Positions 1 to 8,070 of a stretch of DNA of 20,830 bases are shown piece after piece (position 1 is the stretch's first letter; each line of letters begins with the position of its first letter). The DNA is from CAYLOC01 sp964385195 (GTDB lineage: Bacteria; Actinomycetota; Actinomycetes; Propionibacteriales; Nocardioidaceae): assembly GCA_964385195.1 (NCBI GenBank), contig CAYLOC010000032.1, forward strand, positions 1 to 20,830, read 5' to 3'. The notes under the pieces were generated by a model. The model was not told the origin of the DNA, did not search any database, and saw only the letters and a list, made by a program, of their open reading frames with translations. A program made the translations under genes and the position numbers.

Positions 1-2
1 GG

Positions 3-75
3 AGCCACCTGTCGGAATCGAACCGACGACCTATTCATTACGAGTGAATCGCTCTGCCGACTGAGCTAAGGTGGC
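3..75 (-). tRNA. tRNA-Thr (anticodon CGU)
   Basis: Read on the minus strand, the sequence folds as a complete cloverleaf. The 7-bp acceptor stem is GCCACCT/AGGTGGC, the D arm contains AGCTCAGTCGGCAGAGC, and the anticodon stem ATTCA/TGAAT encloses the loop CTCGTAA with anticodon CGT. The T arm carries the canonical GGTTCGATTCC core. The discriminator base is T, followed by CC at the window edge, so a genomically encoded CCA tail is possible but its last base lies outside the window. The anticodon reads the ACG threonine codon, which is common in high-GC genomes. It is the leftmost feature and is transcribed away from the hydrolase gene. Confidence 0.96.
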
Positions 76-104
76 GCGGCCCGGTCGCCCGGGACCGACG
101 TATG

Positions 105-134
105 AGGTTATCAAGATCCTCCAGATCCTCCCAA
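105..134 (-). promoter_or_regulatory. possible tRNA-Thr promoter
   Basis: On the minus strand a TAACCT box (positions 105-110) lies about 30 bases upstream of the mature tRNA 5' end, with a weak TTGGGA box (129-134) 18 bases further upstream. Placement and spacing suit a housekeeping-sigma promoter, but the -35 match is poor, so this is a guess from position and motif only. Confidence 0.28.
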
Positions 135-151
135 GTCAGGTTCTCCCTATA

Positions 152-218
152 CCTGCCGAGACGTCACAACTGCCGCGACACGCCGGGGATTCACGTGCAG
201 ATCCGACGTCTCGGCGGG
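152..218. repeat. inverted repeat downstream of the hydrolase gene
   Basis: GCCGAGACGTC (155-165) and its exact reverse complement GACGTCTCGGC (205-215) form an 11-bp stem. It extends to 14 positions (152-165 and 205-218) with one mismatch that would be a U-G wobble in a plus-strand RNA. The 39-base loop is long, and no T tract follows. It lies only a few bases past the TAA stop of the minus-strand hydrolase gene, so a 3'-end structure or terminator is plausible. A DNA-binding site is the alternative. Confidence 0.5.
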
Positions 219-221
219 AGG

Positions 222-1880
222 TTAGTGGCACATCGTCCCGTCTTTAGGCGGGTCCCCGGTGACCAGGTAGGTGTTCACCGCGGAGTCGATGCAGGTATTG
301 CCGCTGTTGTACGCGGTGTGCCCGTCGCCGTCCCGGCTGAGCAGCACCCCCGAGTCGAGCTCTTTGGACAGTCGCACTGCCTGCTGGTACGGCGTCGCCG
401 GGTCGCGCGTGGTACCGATGACGACGATCGGCGGCGCACCTTTGGCGGAGTAGTCCGGCTGCGGCAGCGACGACTTCACCGGCCAGTGCGAACACGCGTA
501 CGGCCACCACATCGCCACCGGACCGAATGTGGGTGAGGCCTTGAGGAAGGCTTTCTTTCCCGCCATGATGTCGCTGATACTGGCGTGTTGCGGCTTGTCC
601 AGGCAGTTCACCGCCGACTGCACTTCCATCGAGTTGTCGGTGTAGTGCCCGCTGGGCGAGCGGCTGGTGTAGATGTCGGACAGCCGGAGGAACAGGTTGC
701 CGGTGCCAGACAAGGCCTCCCGCAGCGCCTGTGTCTCATAGCTCCAGTTGTTCCGCGCGTACAACGGCACGATCAGCCCGAGGAACGCCAGCCCCTCGGT
801 CAGCTTCCGGCCGTCCTGGGTCGGCAGTGGGTGCTGGTCGATCTGGTGGAAGAGCTGGTTCAGTCGGTCTTTCGCACCCGGGACGGTCATACCCAACGGG
901 CACTTGCCCTGGCTGATGCAGTATTTGAGGTACGCCGTGAGCGCCCTCTCGAACCCGCGAGCCTGCCCGATCTCGGCCTTCAACGGGCTCTCGAGCGGGT
1001 CGACCGCGCCGTCAAGAACCATCCGGCCGACCTTCCTCGGGAACAGCGCGGCGTAGGTCGCGCCGAGGTAGGTGCCGTACGAGGCCCCGAAGTAGTGCAG
1101 TTTCTTGTCGCCGACCACGGCCCGCAGGATGTCCATGTCCTTGGCGGCTTCGATGGTGGATACGTGCTTCAACAACTTTCCGGACCGCTTGACGCAGCCT
1201 TCGGTGAAGCGCTTCCACAGGTGCTGCATCTGCTTGATCTCCGCCGGGTTGTCCGGGCTGGGGTCGGAGGCGACGTACTTGTCCAAGAACTTGTCAGAGA
1301 CGCAGTCAATGGGGGTGGAAGACCCGACCCCGCGCGGGTCGAAACCGACGACGTCGTACACGTCGGTCACCCTTTTCGGGAACCCCACGTAACTGAGGTA
1401 CTTGATGCCGGACCCGCCCGGCCCGCCGGGGTTGATGAACAGCGACCCGACCCGGTCGGCCCGGTCAGTCGCGGGGTCACGCTTCGCCTTCAACGTGATG
1501 GCGGTGCCGTCGGGATGGGCGTAGTCCAGCGGAACCCAGATCGACGCGCATTGGGCTCCCCCGCCACAGTTCGACCACTTCACATCTTGCTGGTAGAACC
1601 GCTGCAACCCCTTTCCTGGGGGGCCCTCCCCCTCTCCCTTGATCGGGTACTTGTCGCTGCTCCCGCCGGTCGTCGCGGGGGTCGATGGGGCGGGGCTGGA
1701 CTGTACGGCGGTGGGGGAGGTCGGCGTCGGTGATGGCGACGGAGTCGCAGGAGCAGCGGATGTCGTCGACGGGCTCGTGGAGTCTTCGGCACCAGCCAGG
1801 CTTTCCGCGCTGGAGCAACCCGCGAGCAGGACGAGAGCCGCCAACGCGGCCAGGGCGCGTGCCGTGGGGAATCGGGGCAT
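222..1880 (-). CDS. secreted lipoprotein alpha/beta hydrolase, TAP/SlpD-type peptidase
   Basis: Predicted 552-aa exported serine hydrolase of the tripeptidyl-aminopeptidase-like family (Streptomyces Tap/Slp, mycobacterial CaeA/Hip1). The N terminus has a positively charged start, a hydrophobic stretch and a lipobox LLAGC with the lipidated Cys at residue 22. A Ser/Thr/Pro-rich linker follows to about residue 75, as expected for a protein tethered outside the membrane. The fold shows an oxyanion segment NPGGPGGSG (about 150-158), the nucleophile elbow GASYG (Ser267), and a C-terminal TAP-like part with candidate Asp493 (TRDPATP) and His521 (GDGHTAY). I chose the ATG at 1880 because it begins the signal peptide and has AAAGGA nine bases upstream; the longer frame from 1949 would bury the signal. 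It lies 90 bp downstream of holB and may have its own promoter. Substrate is unknown: peptidase activity is likely, but esterase activity has been reported for relatives. Confidence 0.9.
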   Translation of the reverse strand: MPRFPTARALAALAALVLLAGCSSAESLAGAEDSTSPSTTSAAPATPSPSPTPTSPTAVQSSPAPSTPATTGGSSDKYPIKGEGEGPPGKGLQRFYQQDVKWSNCGGGAQCASIWVPLDYAHPDGTAITLKAKRDPATDRADRVGSLFINPGGPGGSGIKYLSYVGFPKRVTDVYDVVGFDPRGVGSSTPIDCVSDKFLDKYVASDPSPDNPAEIKQMQHLWKRFTEGCVKRSGKLLKHVSTIEAAKDMDILRAVVGDKKLHYFGASYGTYLGATYAALFPRKVGRMVLDGAVDPLESPLKAEIGQARGFERALTAYLKYCISQGKCPLGMTVPGAKDRLNQLFHQIDQHPLPTQDGRKLTEGLAFLGLIVPLYARNNWSYETQALREALSGTGNLFLRLSDIYTSRSPSGHYTDNSMEVQSAVNCLDKPQHASISDIMAGKKAFLKASPTFGPVAMWWPYACSHWPVKSSLPQPDYSAKGAPPIVVIGTTRDPATPYQQAVRLSKELDSGVLLSRDGDGHTAYNSGNTCIDSAVNTYLVTGDPPKDGTMCH

Positions 1881-1970
1881 CCGGGGTGGTCCTTTGCAGA
1901 TCGGCGACCATCGACGTACGACAGCCACCTTACGTTGGTGGGGTTGCACGTCCGGGCTTTATCCACAGGG

Positions 1971-3134
1971 TCAGGACTGGCCGAGCCTGAGCATCAGCGC
2001 CTCCAATGCCAACGCAGGGGCCGCCTCGGTTCCGAGGACCTCCCGGGTCTCGCTGATCGCCGAGATGCGTCGCAGGGTGATCGTGGCGGAGCCGCTCCGG
2101 GCCAGGGTCGTGACCTGCTCGGCCATCTCCGCGTTGACCAGCGCACCGTCCCATCCGAGTTGGGTCAGCAGCACGTCCCGGTACAGCGAGCACAGGTCCA
2201 GCAACGAGCGGTCGAGAGAGTCGCGCACGAGACGCTTTCGGCGTTGCTTCTGGTCGTACTCCAGACGCTTCTTCGCGGCGGCGAACTCGGTGGAACGGAC
2301 CCCCTTCGTCCCGGCCCCGTACGCCGACTCCAGGTCCGCGATCTCCCGGTCGCGCAGTGCGGCGGCCCGTTCCTCGGCCTCTTGCTCGGCCACGTCGAGG
2401 ACGGTAGTGGCGCTTTCCAGGCAGTCTCCCAGGTCGTGCAGTCTACCGGCGATCGCGAGCGTGTCGCGTCGCCGGATCCGCGCCTGCTCGTTCAGCGCAA
2501 GCGCGCGTGCTCGCCCGATGTGCCCTTGTGCGGCCCGCGCCGCGAAGAGCGCGACGGACTCGGCGACCTGCTCCTGGTCGACGAGGTAGCCGGCGATCGC
2601 GTCCGCGGGTGGGGTGCGCAGCGTCAGTGTCCGACAGCGGGACCGGATGGTGGGGAACACGTCCTCGACGGTCGGGGCGCACAGCAGCCACACCGTCCGC
2701 GCAGGAGGCTCCTCGACGCTCTTCAACAACGCGTTGGCCGCGCTGTCGTTGAGCCGGTCGGCGTCCTCGACCACCATCACCTGCCACCGTCCACCGGCCG
2801 GGGCCAGCGCCGCCTGGCGGACGGCGTCCCGGGCGACGTCGACGGTGAGCTGGGATCGTTGGGTGGAGACCAGGTTGACGTCGGCGTGGGACCCGGCGAG
2901 TGCAGTACGGCATGCCAGGCACTCCCCGCAGCCGGTCCCGCGCTCGCACAGCAACCCGGCCGCGAACGCCCGTGCCGCGTTGGACCGGCCGGAGCCGGGC
3001 GGTCCGGTGAACAACCAGGCGTGGACCATGTGGCCGTCCGGTCCCCCGGTGCGCGCCCGGCCGGCCGCCGCGACCGCACGCTGCAGGACCGAGACCACCT
3101 CCTCCTGCCCGACCAGGTCGTCCCACACCGTCAT
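1971..3134 (-). CDS. holB: DNA polymerase III subunit delta' (clamp loader)
   Basis: A 387-aa AAA+ clamp-loader subunit that helps load the beta sliding clamp at replication forks. It opens with the typical VWDDLVGQEEVV helix. A degenerate Walker A follows (GPPGSGRS, residues 44-51) in which the P-loop Lys is Arg; delta' subunits are commonly inactive as ATPases. A four-Cys zinc module sits at Cys63, 69, 72 and 75. The Walker B region is VVEDADRL, followed by LLKSVEEPP and the SRC motif (IRSRC), which acts as an arginine finger for a neighbouring subunit. Lys/Arg/Glu-rich helices around residues 240-310 look coiled. The start at 3134 overlaps the tmk stop as ATGA, which indicates translational coupling; the upstream extension to 3410 is antisense noise of tmk. 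Confidence 0.93.
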   Translation of the reverse strand: MTVWDDLVGQEEVVSVLQRAVAAAGRARTGGPDGHMVHAWLFTGPPGSGRSNAARAFAAGLLCERGTGCGECLACRTALAGSHADVNLVSTQRSQLTVDVARDAVRQAALAPAGGRWQVMVVEDADRLNDSAANALLKSVEEPPARTVWLLCAPTVEDVFPTIRSRCRTLTLRTPPADAIAGYLVDQEQVAESVALFAARAAQGHIGRARALALNEQARIRRRDTLAIAGRLHDLGDCLESATTVLDVAEQEAEERAAALRDREIADLESAYGAGTKGVRSTEFAAAKKRLEYDQKQRRKRLVRDSLDRSLLDLCSLYRDVLLTQLGWDGALVNAEMAEQVTTLARSGSATITLRRISAISETREVLGTEAAPALALEALMLRLGQS

Positions 3135-5143
3135 CGGGGTGCCTCGTTCCGCCGGACCGCCTGCGGCAGCAGGGAACGGACCCGGGCCCGGACCCGCTCG
3201 GCGATGGCGTCCGGATCGACGTCGCCCTGCACCACCAGGTAGTGCTCGTGGTCGGCCGCTGCCAGGTGTAAGAAGTGCTCCCGGACCCGCTGATGGAAGG
3301 CCAGCGGCTCCGCCTCCAGCCGGTCCGGGGAGTCGACGCGCGCCAGTGCCTGCACGGGGTCGAGGTCCAGCAACACGGTCAGATGCGGACGCAGGTCCCC
3401 CGTCGCCCACCGCGCGACCCGCTCCACCTCCTTCGGGGACAGGTTCCGGCCCGCGCCCTGGTAGGCGAGAGTGGAGTCGACGTACCGGTCGGTCACGACC
3501 ACGTCGCCCCGGGCGAGCGCAGGGCGTACCAGTTTCTCGACGTGTTCGGCCTTGTCCGCGACGTACAGCAGCGTTTCCGCGCGGTGGTCCAGCGCCCCGG
3601 TGGCGGGATCCAGCAGGATCGTGCGCAACTGTTTCCCGACGGCGGAGTCGCCGGGCTCGTGGGTGGGTACGACGACGTACCCCTCCTGCCGTAACCAGTC
3701 GCTGAGCAGCCGCGCCTGGGTGGACTTGCCGACCGCCTCACCGCCTTCGAACGCCACCAGAACCCCCGCCTCGGCGTACACACCCGTGTCCCGCATCAAT
3801 GACTGCCTCAACTCACTTCGTACCGTGATCCCCGGACGGTCGTTCATGTGATGGTACGCGAGCGCGCCGACGGCGATCACGACCAGCGCCGACCCGAAGA
3901 TCGTGATGGCGGCGCCGTTGTAGTCCAATACGGCGTCGTCGTTGATCCGCCAGCGGTGTTGCCCGATGACTCCTGCCAGCACCGGGCCCACGGCCAGCAC
4001 CAGCGCCAGACACATCCGGATCATCGTCTGCACGAACGCGAACGTGCGCCCGCGCAGCGCATCGTCGACCTCGAGCCCCAGCAGCGTGTAACCAGTGATC
4101 CACGCGGTGCCGGCGAAGAACCCCATCACGATGGTCAACACGGTGACGACCACCAGGTTCGCCACCACCGCGATCGCCGCCAGGACCACCCCCGAAGCGA
4201 CGAGGCAGAAGCCGAACAGCCGGCGCCGCGACATCGCGACGAGGAAGCCGGACCCGCGCCACATGCCCAACGCCAGGCCGGTGAACACGGCGGCGAACAA
4301 CACGCCGTAGCCGGGGTTCCCGCCGCCGAGATCTTGCACGTACGTCCGGGCGAGCCCGATCACGACGCCACCGCCGGCGAACGCGCCGAGGATCCCGACC
4401 ACCAGGCCGCGGATGACCGGCTGCCGGGCGATGAACCCCCATCCCTCGGTGACAGTACGCCACAAGCCCTGCTGGTGTTCGGCCGCGATGGCCGGGCCCT
4501 TGGGGATCTGGTGCAGCGTTGCGATCACGAGTCCGGACACGACGAACGAGGCAGCGTTGAAGTACAGCGACAGCGTCACCGGTGCGTTCGCCAGCAGCCC
4601 GAGCGAGGAGTGCAGGCTCTTGGTGCCCAGTGACAGGAGCACGAACACCCCGGCCGCCGGGAGCGCGGAGCCGTAGGTGGTGGCGATGGAGATCTGGTTG
4701 GCCTGCTCCAACTGCTCGCGGGGCACCAGGTTCGGTACCGTCGCGTCCTTGGCCGGCAGCCAGACCAGGCTGATCGCCTCGATGATGACGGTGGCGATCA
4801 TCACCCAGGCGAGGGAGTGCACGATCGGAATCGTGACGAACACCGCGCCCCGCAGGACATCGCCGATGATCAGGGTCCACCGCCGATCCAGACGGTCGGC
4901 GATCAGTCCCGCCAGCGGGCCCATGACCAGCGCCGGCAGGAACCGGAGCAGCAACACGCCCGCGATCGCGAAGTTCTTGTCCGCGTAGTTGTCCGGCGCC
5001 AGTGCCCCCGCCATCGACGTCAGCGCCAGCAGCCCCAGCCAGTCGCCGAGGCTGGACAACCCCAGCCCGATCCACAATCGGCGGAACGCGGTGATGCGTA
5101 GGACGCCGCCGGTGGGCGCAGACGGTGTGGCGGCCTCGGTCAC
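3131..5143 (-). CDS. tmk: MFS transporter-thymidylate kinase fusion
   Basis: A 670-aa two-part protein. Residues about 15-440 are an MFS-type transporter with around 12 hydrophobic helices, starting near RRLWIGLGLSSLGDWLG, with typical loop motifs LADRLDRRW-like after helix 2 and GRTFAF near helix 10. Residues about 460-670 are a complete dTMP kinase: P-loop GGEAVGKST (467-475), THEPGD (canonical form TREPG), and the DRYVDST substrate motif. The kinase makes dTDP for DNA synthesis; the transporter substrate is unknown. No stop or frameshift separates the halves, and such fusions are known in Actinobacteria. The GTG at 5143 is preferred because a TACCCT box ends exactly six bases before it, the leaderless promoter layout. 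The alternative upstream start at 5266 lies inside a strong hairpin. The 3' end overlaps holB by 4 bp. Confidence 0.9.
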   Translation of the reverse strand: MTEAATPSAPTGGVLRITAFRRLWIGLGLSSLGDWLGLLALTSMAGALAPDNYADKNFAIAGVLLLRFLPALVMGPLAGLIADRLDRRWTLIIGDVLRGAVFVTIPIVHSLAWVMIATVIIEAISLVWLPAKDATVPNLVPREQLEQANQISIATTYGSALPAAGVFVLLSLGTKSLHSSLGLLANAPVTLSLYFNAASFVVSGLVIATLHQIPKGPAIAAEHQQGLWRTVTEGWGFIARQPVIRGLVVGILGAFAGGGVVIGLARTYVQDLGGGNPGYGVLFAAVFTGLALGMWRGSGFLVAMSRRRLFGFCLVASGVVLAAIAVVANLVVVTVLTIVMGFFAGTAWITGYTLLGLEVDDALRGRTFAFVQTMIRMCLALVLAVGPVLAGVIGQHRWRINDDAVLDYNGAAITIFGSALVVIAVGALAYHHMNDRPGITVRSELRQSLMRDTGVYAEAGVLVAFEGGEAVGKSTQARLLSDWLRQEGYVVVPTHEPGDSAVGKQLRTILLDPATGALDHRAETLLYVADKAEHVEKLVRPALARGDVVVTDRYVDSTLAYQGAGRNLSPKEVERVARWATGDLRPHLTVLLDLDPVQALARVDSPDRLEAEPLAFHQRVREHFLHLAAADHEHYLVVQGDVDPDAIAERVRARVRSLLPQAVRRNEAPR

Positions 5144-5149
5144 CCCCTC

Positions 5150-5155
5150 AGGGTA
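5150..5155 (-). promoter_or_regulatory. -10 box for a leaderless tmk-fusion transcript
   Basis: Minus-strand TACCCT is followed by GAGGGG and then the GTG start, i.e. TANNNT-N6-GTG. In Actinobacteria this spacing places the transcription start on or next to the start codon. No good -35 box is visible. The GAGGGG could instead be read as a ribosome site, but it would abut the start codon. Confidence 0.5.
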
Positions 5156-5245
5156 GCGACCCGGGCGTGGCAGAGACGGTCCGGCGAGCCATCGGCGTAC
5201 CGCTGCGGCGGGTGGACGAGGCACCCACACCGTTCCCAAGGAGGA

Positions 5246-5287
5246 TTTGCCTTGTAGACGGGGCAAACGCGCCGTCTACAAGGCAAA
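5246..5287. terminator. 16-bp perfect hairpin between topA and the tmk fusion
   Basis: TTTGCCTTGTAGACGG (5246-5261) and its exact reverse complement (5272-5287) flank a 10-base loop. The stem ends in TTT/AAA, so either strand would give a hairpin followed by a short U run. It begins 27 bases past the topA stop and lies before the probable tmk promoter, which fits a terminator insulating the two genes. The stem is unusually long and not purely GC, so a regulatory or repetitive palindromic element is also possible. Confidence 0.65.
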
Positions 5288-5311
5288 CGCACGCCCAGGC
5301 AAACGCACGCC
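5262..5311. repeat. three copies of GGCAAACGC beside the topA stop
   Basis: GGCAAACGC occurs at 5262-5270 (in the hairpin loop), 5282-5290 and 5298-5306. The latter two are part of an exact 15-base direct repeat, AGGCAAACGCACGCC, at 5281-5295 and 5297-5311, a 16-base period that ends two bases from the topA stop codon. I know of no named family for it. Confidence 0.7.
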
Positions 5312-5313
5312 GG

Positions 5314-7938
5314 TCACCGCTTCTTGGCGGAGGACTTCTTGGTGGGGGACTTCTTCGCAGTGCGCTTCTTGGGCGCGGGGCCCTTGGCTCGCTTCTCGGC
5401 CAGCAGTTCCACGGCGCGGTCCAGCGTGATCGTATCGACGTCGTCTCCCTTGCGCAGGGTGGCGTTGTACTCCCCGTCGGAGACGTACGGTCCGAACCGG
5501 CCGCTCTTGACCTGCACCGCGCGCTTGGAGTTCGGGTCCTCGCCGAGCTCCTTCAACGCCGCCGCGGTACGCCGACCACGCTGTTTGGGCTGGGCATAGA
5601 TCGCCAGCGCCTCCTCCAGCGTGATCGTCAGCAGCTGCTCCTCCGACTCCAGCGACCTCGAGTCCGTCCCCTTCTTCAGGTAGGGGCCGTAGCGCCCGTT
5701 GTGGGCGGTGATCTCCTCACCCGACTCGGGATCAGCGCCGACCACGCGCGGGATCCGCAGCAGCTCGCGCGCCTGCTCCAGCGTGAGGGTGTCCAGCGAC
5801 ATCGACTTGAACAGCGACGACGTCTTCGGCTTGCTGCCCTTCGGCGCGTCGTCGGGCAGGACCTCGGTGACGTACGGGCCGAACCGCCCGTTCTTGGCCA
5901 CTACCGGCCGTCCGGTGTCGGGGTTGACGCCGAGCTCGTGCTCCTGCCCGCTGGGGTTGGCCAGCAGCTCCTTGGCCTTGGTGGGGGTCAGCTCGTCGGG
6001 GGGCAGGTCAGTAGGGACGTTGGCCCGGGTGCCGTCGCTGGTCTCCAGGTACGGGCCGTAGCGTCCCACGCGCAAGACAATGCCGTCGTCGACCGGGAAC
6101 GTCGCCAGTTCGCGCGCGTCGATGTCCCCGAGGCCGGTGACCAGCTTCTGCAACCCCTCGACGTTCCCGGAGCCGAAGTAGAACTCAGCCAGCTCGGCCA
6201 CCGACTCACGGCGTCCGGCCGCGATGTCGTCGAGCACGTCCTCGACCCGAGCGGTGAAGTTGTAGTCGACCAGCCGCGCGAAGTGCTCCTCCAGCAGCCG
6301 GGTGGTGGAGAACGCGACCCATGCCGGTACCAGCGCCGTCCCCTTCTTGTACACGTACCCGCGCGCCAGGATGGTGCCGATGATCGAGGCGTACGTCGAG
6401 GGGCGCCCGATCTCGCGCTGCTCCAGTTCCCGTACCAGCGTCGCCTCGGTGTAGCGAGCGGGCGGCCGGGTCTCGTGAACGGCTGCGGCGAGCGTCTCGG
6501 CGGTGAGCCGGTCCCCCTCGGCCAACTCGGGCAGCCGGGTCTCGCGGTCGTCACGCTCGCGCCCCTCGTCGGCGCCCTCGACGTAGGCCTTCAAGAAGCC
6601 GTGGAACGTGATCACCCGCCCGCTCGCGGAGAACACGCACTCCTCACCGGAGGTGGCGGTGGCGTTGATCCGCACCGAGACCGTCCGGCCCTGGGCGTCC
6701 TTCATCTGGGAGGCGACGGTGCGCATCCAGATCAGCTCATACAGCCGGAACTCGTCCCCGGACAACCCGGTCTGTCCCGGAGCGCGGAACGCGGCACCGG
6801 CCGGTCGGATCGCCTCGTGCGCCTCCTGCGCGTTCTTGACCTTGCTCTGGTAGGTGCGCGGCGCGTCGGGCAGGTACTCCCCCCCGAACAACTCGCTCAC
6901 CTGCGCCCGTGCGGCGGAGATCGCCGTACCGGACAGGGTGATGGAGTCGGTCCGCATATAGGTGATGAAACCGTTCTCGTACAGCCGCTGCGCGACCGCC
7001 ATCGTGCGGGATGCGCCGAAGCCGAGCTTGCGGGAGGCCTCCTGCTGCAGCGTCGTGGTGCGGAACGGGGCGTACGGCGACCGGCGGTACGGCTTTGACT
7101 CCACAGCCGTCACACTGAGCGCGCGGTCCTGCAGGGCCGCGGCGAGCGCGGTAGCCCGGTCCTCGTCGACGTGGACGACGTCGGCACCCTCCTTCAACGC
7201 CCCGGTGCTGGCGAAGTCCCGCCCCTGGGCCACCCGCCTGCCGTCCAGACCGGTCAGCCGGGCCGGGAACGTCCTGGGACTCTTCCCCTCGCCGGCGTCG
7301 AGAGTGGCTTCGAGGTCGGCGTAGGTGGCGATGCGGAACGCCATCCGCTCTCGCTCGCGGTCCACGACCAGCCGCGTCGCGACGGACTGCACCCGTCCCG
7401 CGGACAGGCCGCTCATCACCTTCTTCCACAGCACGGGTGAGACCTCATAGCCGTAGAGCCGGTCCAGGATCCGGCGGGTCTCCTGGGCCTCGACCAGGTC
7501 GCTGTCGATCTCGCGCGGGTTGGCCACGGCGGCCGCGATGGCGTCGGGGGTGATCTCGTGGAACACCATCCGGCGGACCGGAACCTTCGGTTTCAGCTCG
7601 TCGAGCAGGTGCCAGGCGATGGCCTCACCCTCGCGGTCCTCGTCGGTGGCGAGGTAGACCTCGTCGGCCTCCTTCAGCAGCGCTCGAAGCTTGCTGAGAT
7701 GCTTCTTCTTGTCGGCAGGGACCACGTAGATCGGCGTGAAGTCGTCGTCGACGTTGACCCCGAGCCGACCCCAGGGCTCACGCTTGTACTTGGCCGGCAC
7801 CTCGCTGGCGTTGTTGGGCAGATCCCGGATGTGCCCGATGGAGGACTCCACGTCGTACCCGGAGCCGAGAAAGCCCGCGATCGTGCGCGCCTTGGCAGGC
7901 GACTCCACGATCACGAGCTTGTTTCCTGGTGTCGACAC
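5314..7938 (-). CDS. topA: DNA topoisomerase I
   Basis: An 874-aa type IA topoisomerase that relaxes negative supercoils by cutting one strand through a 5'-phosphotyrosine. The Toprim domain has Glu12 in VIVESPAKA and the acidic cluster DEDREGE (99-105). The catalytic tyrosine is Tyr327 in FITYMRTDS. The C terminus lacks Cys zinc fingers and instead has four GR[YF]GPY-centred repeats (about residues 620-850). It ends in a Lys-rich tail (KKRTAKK, KKSPTKK, KKSSAKKR), a design known from actinobacterial enzymes in which the tail binds DNA and aids processivity. The GTG at 7938 begins MSTPGNKLVIVESP, matching the family N terminus, with AGGA six bases upstream. It follows the methyltransferase gene by 132 bp and probably has its own promoter. 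Confidence 0.97.
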   Translation of the reverse strand: MSTPGNKLVIVESPAKARTIAGFLGSGYDVESSIGHIRDLPNNASEVPAKYKREPWGRLGVNVDDDFTPIYVVPADKKKHLSKLRALLKEADEVYLATDEDREGEAIAWHLLDELKPKVPVRRMVFHEITPDAIAAAVANPREIDSDLVEAQETRRILDRLYGYEVSPVLWKKVMSGLSAGRVQSVATRLVVDRERERMAFRIATYADLEATLDAGEGKSPRTFPARLTGLDGRRVAQGRDFASTGALKEGADVVHVDEDRATALAAALQDRALSVTAVESKPYRRSPYAPFRTTTLQQEASRKLGFGASRTMAVAQRLYENGFITYMRTDSITLSGTAISAARAQVSELFGGEYLPDAPRTYQSKVKNAQEAHEAIRPAGAAFRAPGQTGLSGDEFRLYELIWMRTVASQMKDAQGRTVSVRINATATSGEECVFSASGRVITFHGFLKAYVEGADEGRERDDRETRLPELAEGDRLTAETLAAAVHETRPPARYTEATLVRELEQREIGRPSTYASIIGTILARGYVYKKGTALVPAWVAFSTTRLLEEHFARLVDYNFTARVEDVLDDIAAGRRESVAELAEFYFGSGNVEGLQKLVTGLGDIDARELATFPVDDGIVLRVGRYGPYLETSDGTRANVPTDLPPDELTPTKAKELLANPSGQEHELGVNPDTGRPVVAKNGRFGPYVTEVLPDDAPKGSKPKTSSLFKSMSLDTLTLEQARELLRIPRVVGADPESGEEITAHNGRYGPYLKKGTDSRSLESEEQLLTITLEEALAIYAQPKQRGRRTAAALKELGEDPNSKRAVQVKSGRFGPYVSDGEYNATLRKGDDVDTITLDRAVELLAEKRAKGPAPKKRTAKKSPTKKSSAKKR

Positions 7939-8024
7939 GCGGTCCTACTCCCTCGTCGTACCTACCGGGGTTCGCCACCGGAGCCTACCTGCTGCCCGGC
8001 GGCGCCCGACCCCTCGCGGAGACG

Positions 8025-8030
8025 AGGGTA
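8025..8030 (-). promoter_or_regulatory. possible topA -10 box
   Basis: Minus-strand TACCCT, within the longer TATACCCT, lies in the 132-bp gap between the methyltransferase stop and topA, about 87 bases before the GTG. A second TACCCT lies just upstream. No convincing -35 element accompanies either, so this rests on the box alone. Confidence 0.25.
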
Positions 8031-8070
8031 TACGTGGTGGAGGGTAACGCGTCGCGCAAGGCGTTCGCAG

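Noticed and set aside
1921..1945. Small CCACC/GGTGG hairpin between holB and the hydrolase gene, considered as a terminator
   Set aside because: Only a 5-bp stem with no T tract; too weak to list as a feature.
1935..3242. 435-residue plus-strand frame opposite holB
   Set aside because: Antisense to holB with its conserved motifs; no family-like content.
5144..5266. 41-codon extension of the tmk fusion to an upstream ATG
   Set aside because: It runs into the terminator-like hairpin arm, is Pro/Arg-rich without a membrane-protein character, and lacks a ribosome site; the leaderless GTG is better supported.
5262..5311. GGCAAACGC repeats considered as a short CRISPR array
   Set aside because: Repeats are only 9-15 bases, the gaps are 1-11 bases with no real spacers, and no cas genes are present.
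5125..7098. 657-residue open frame on the plus strand opposite topA
   Set aside because: It is antisense to a clear topA gene, has composition typical of high-GC third-position bias, shows no recognisable family motif and has no ribosome site. It is a shadow frame.
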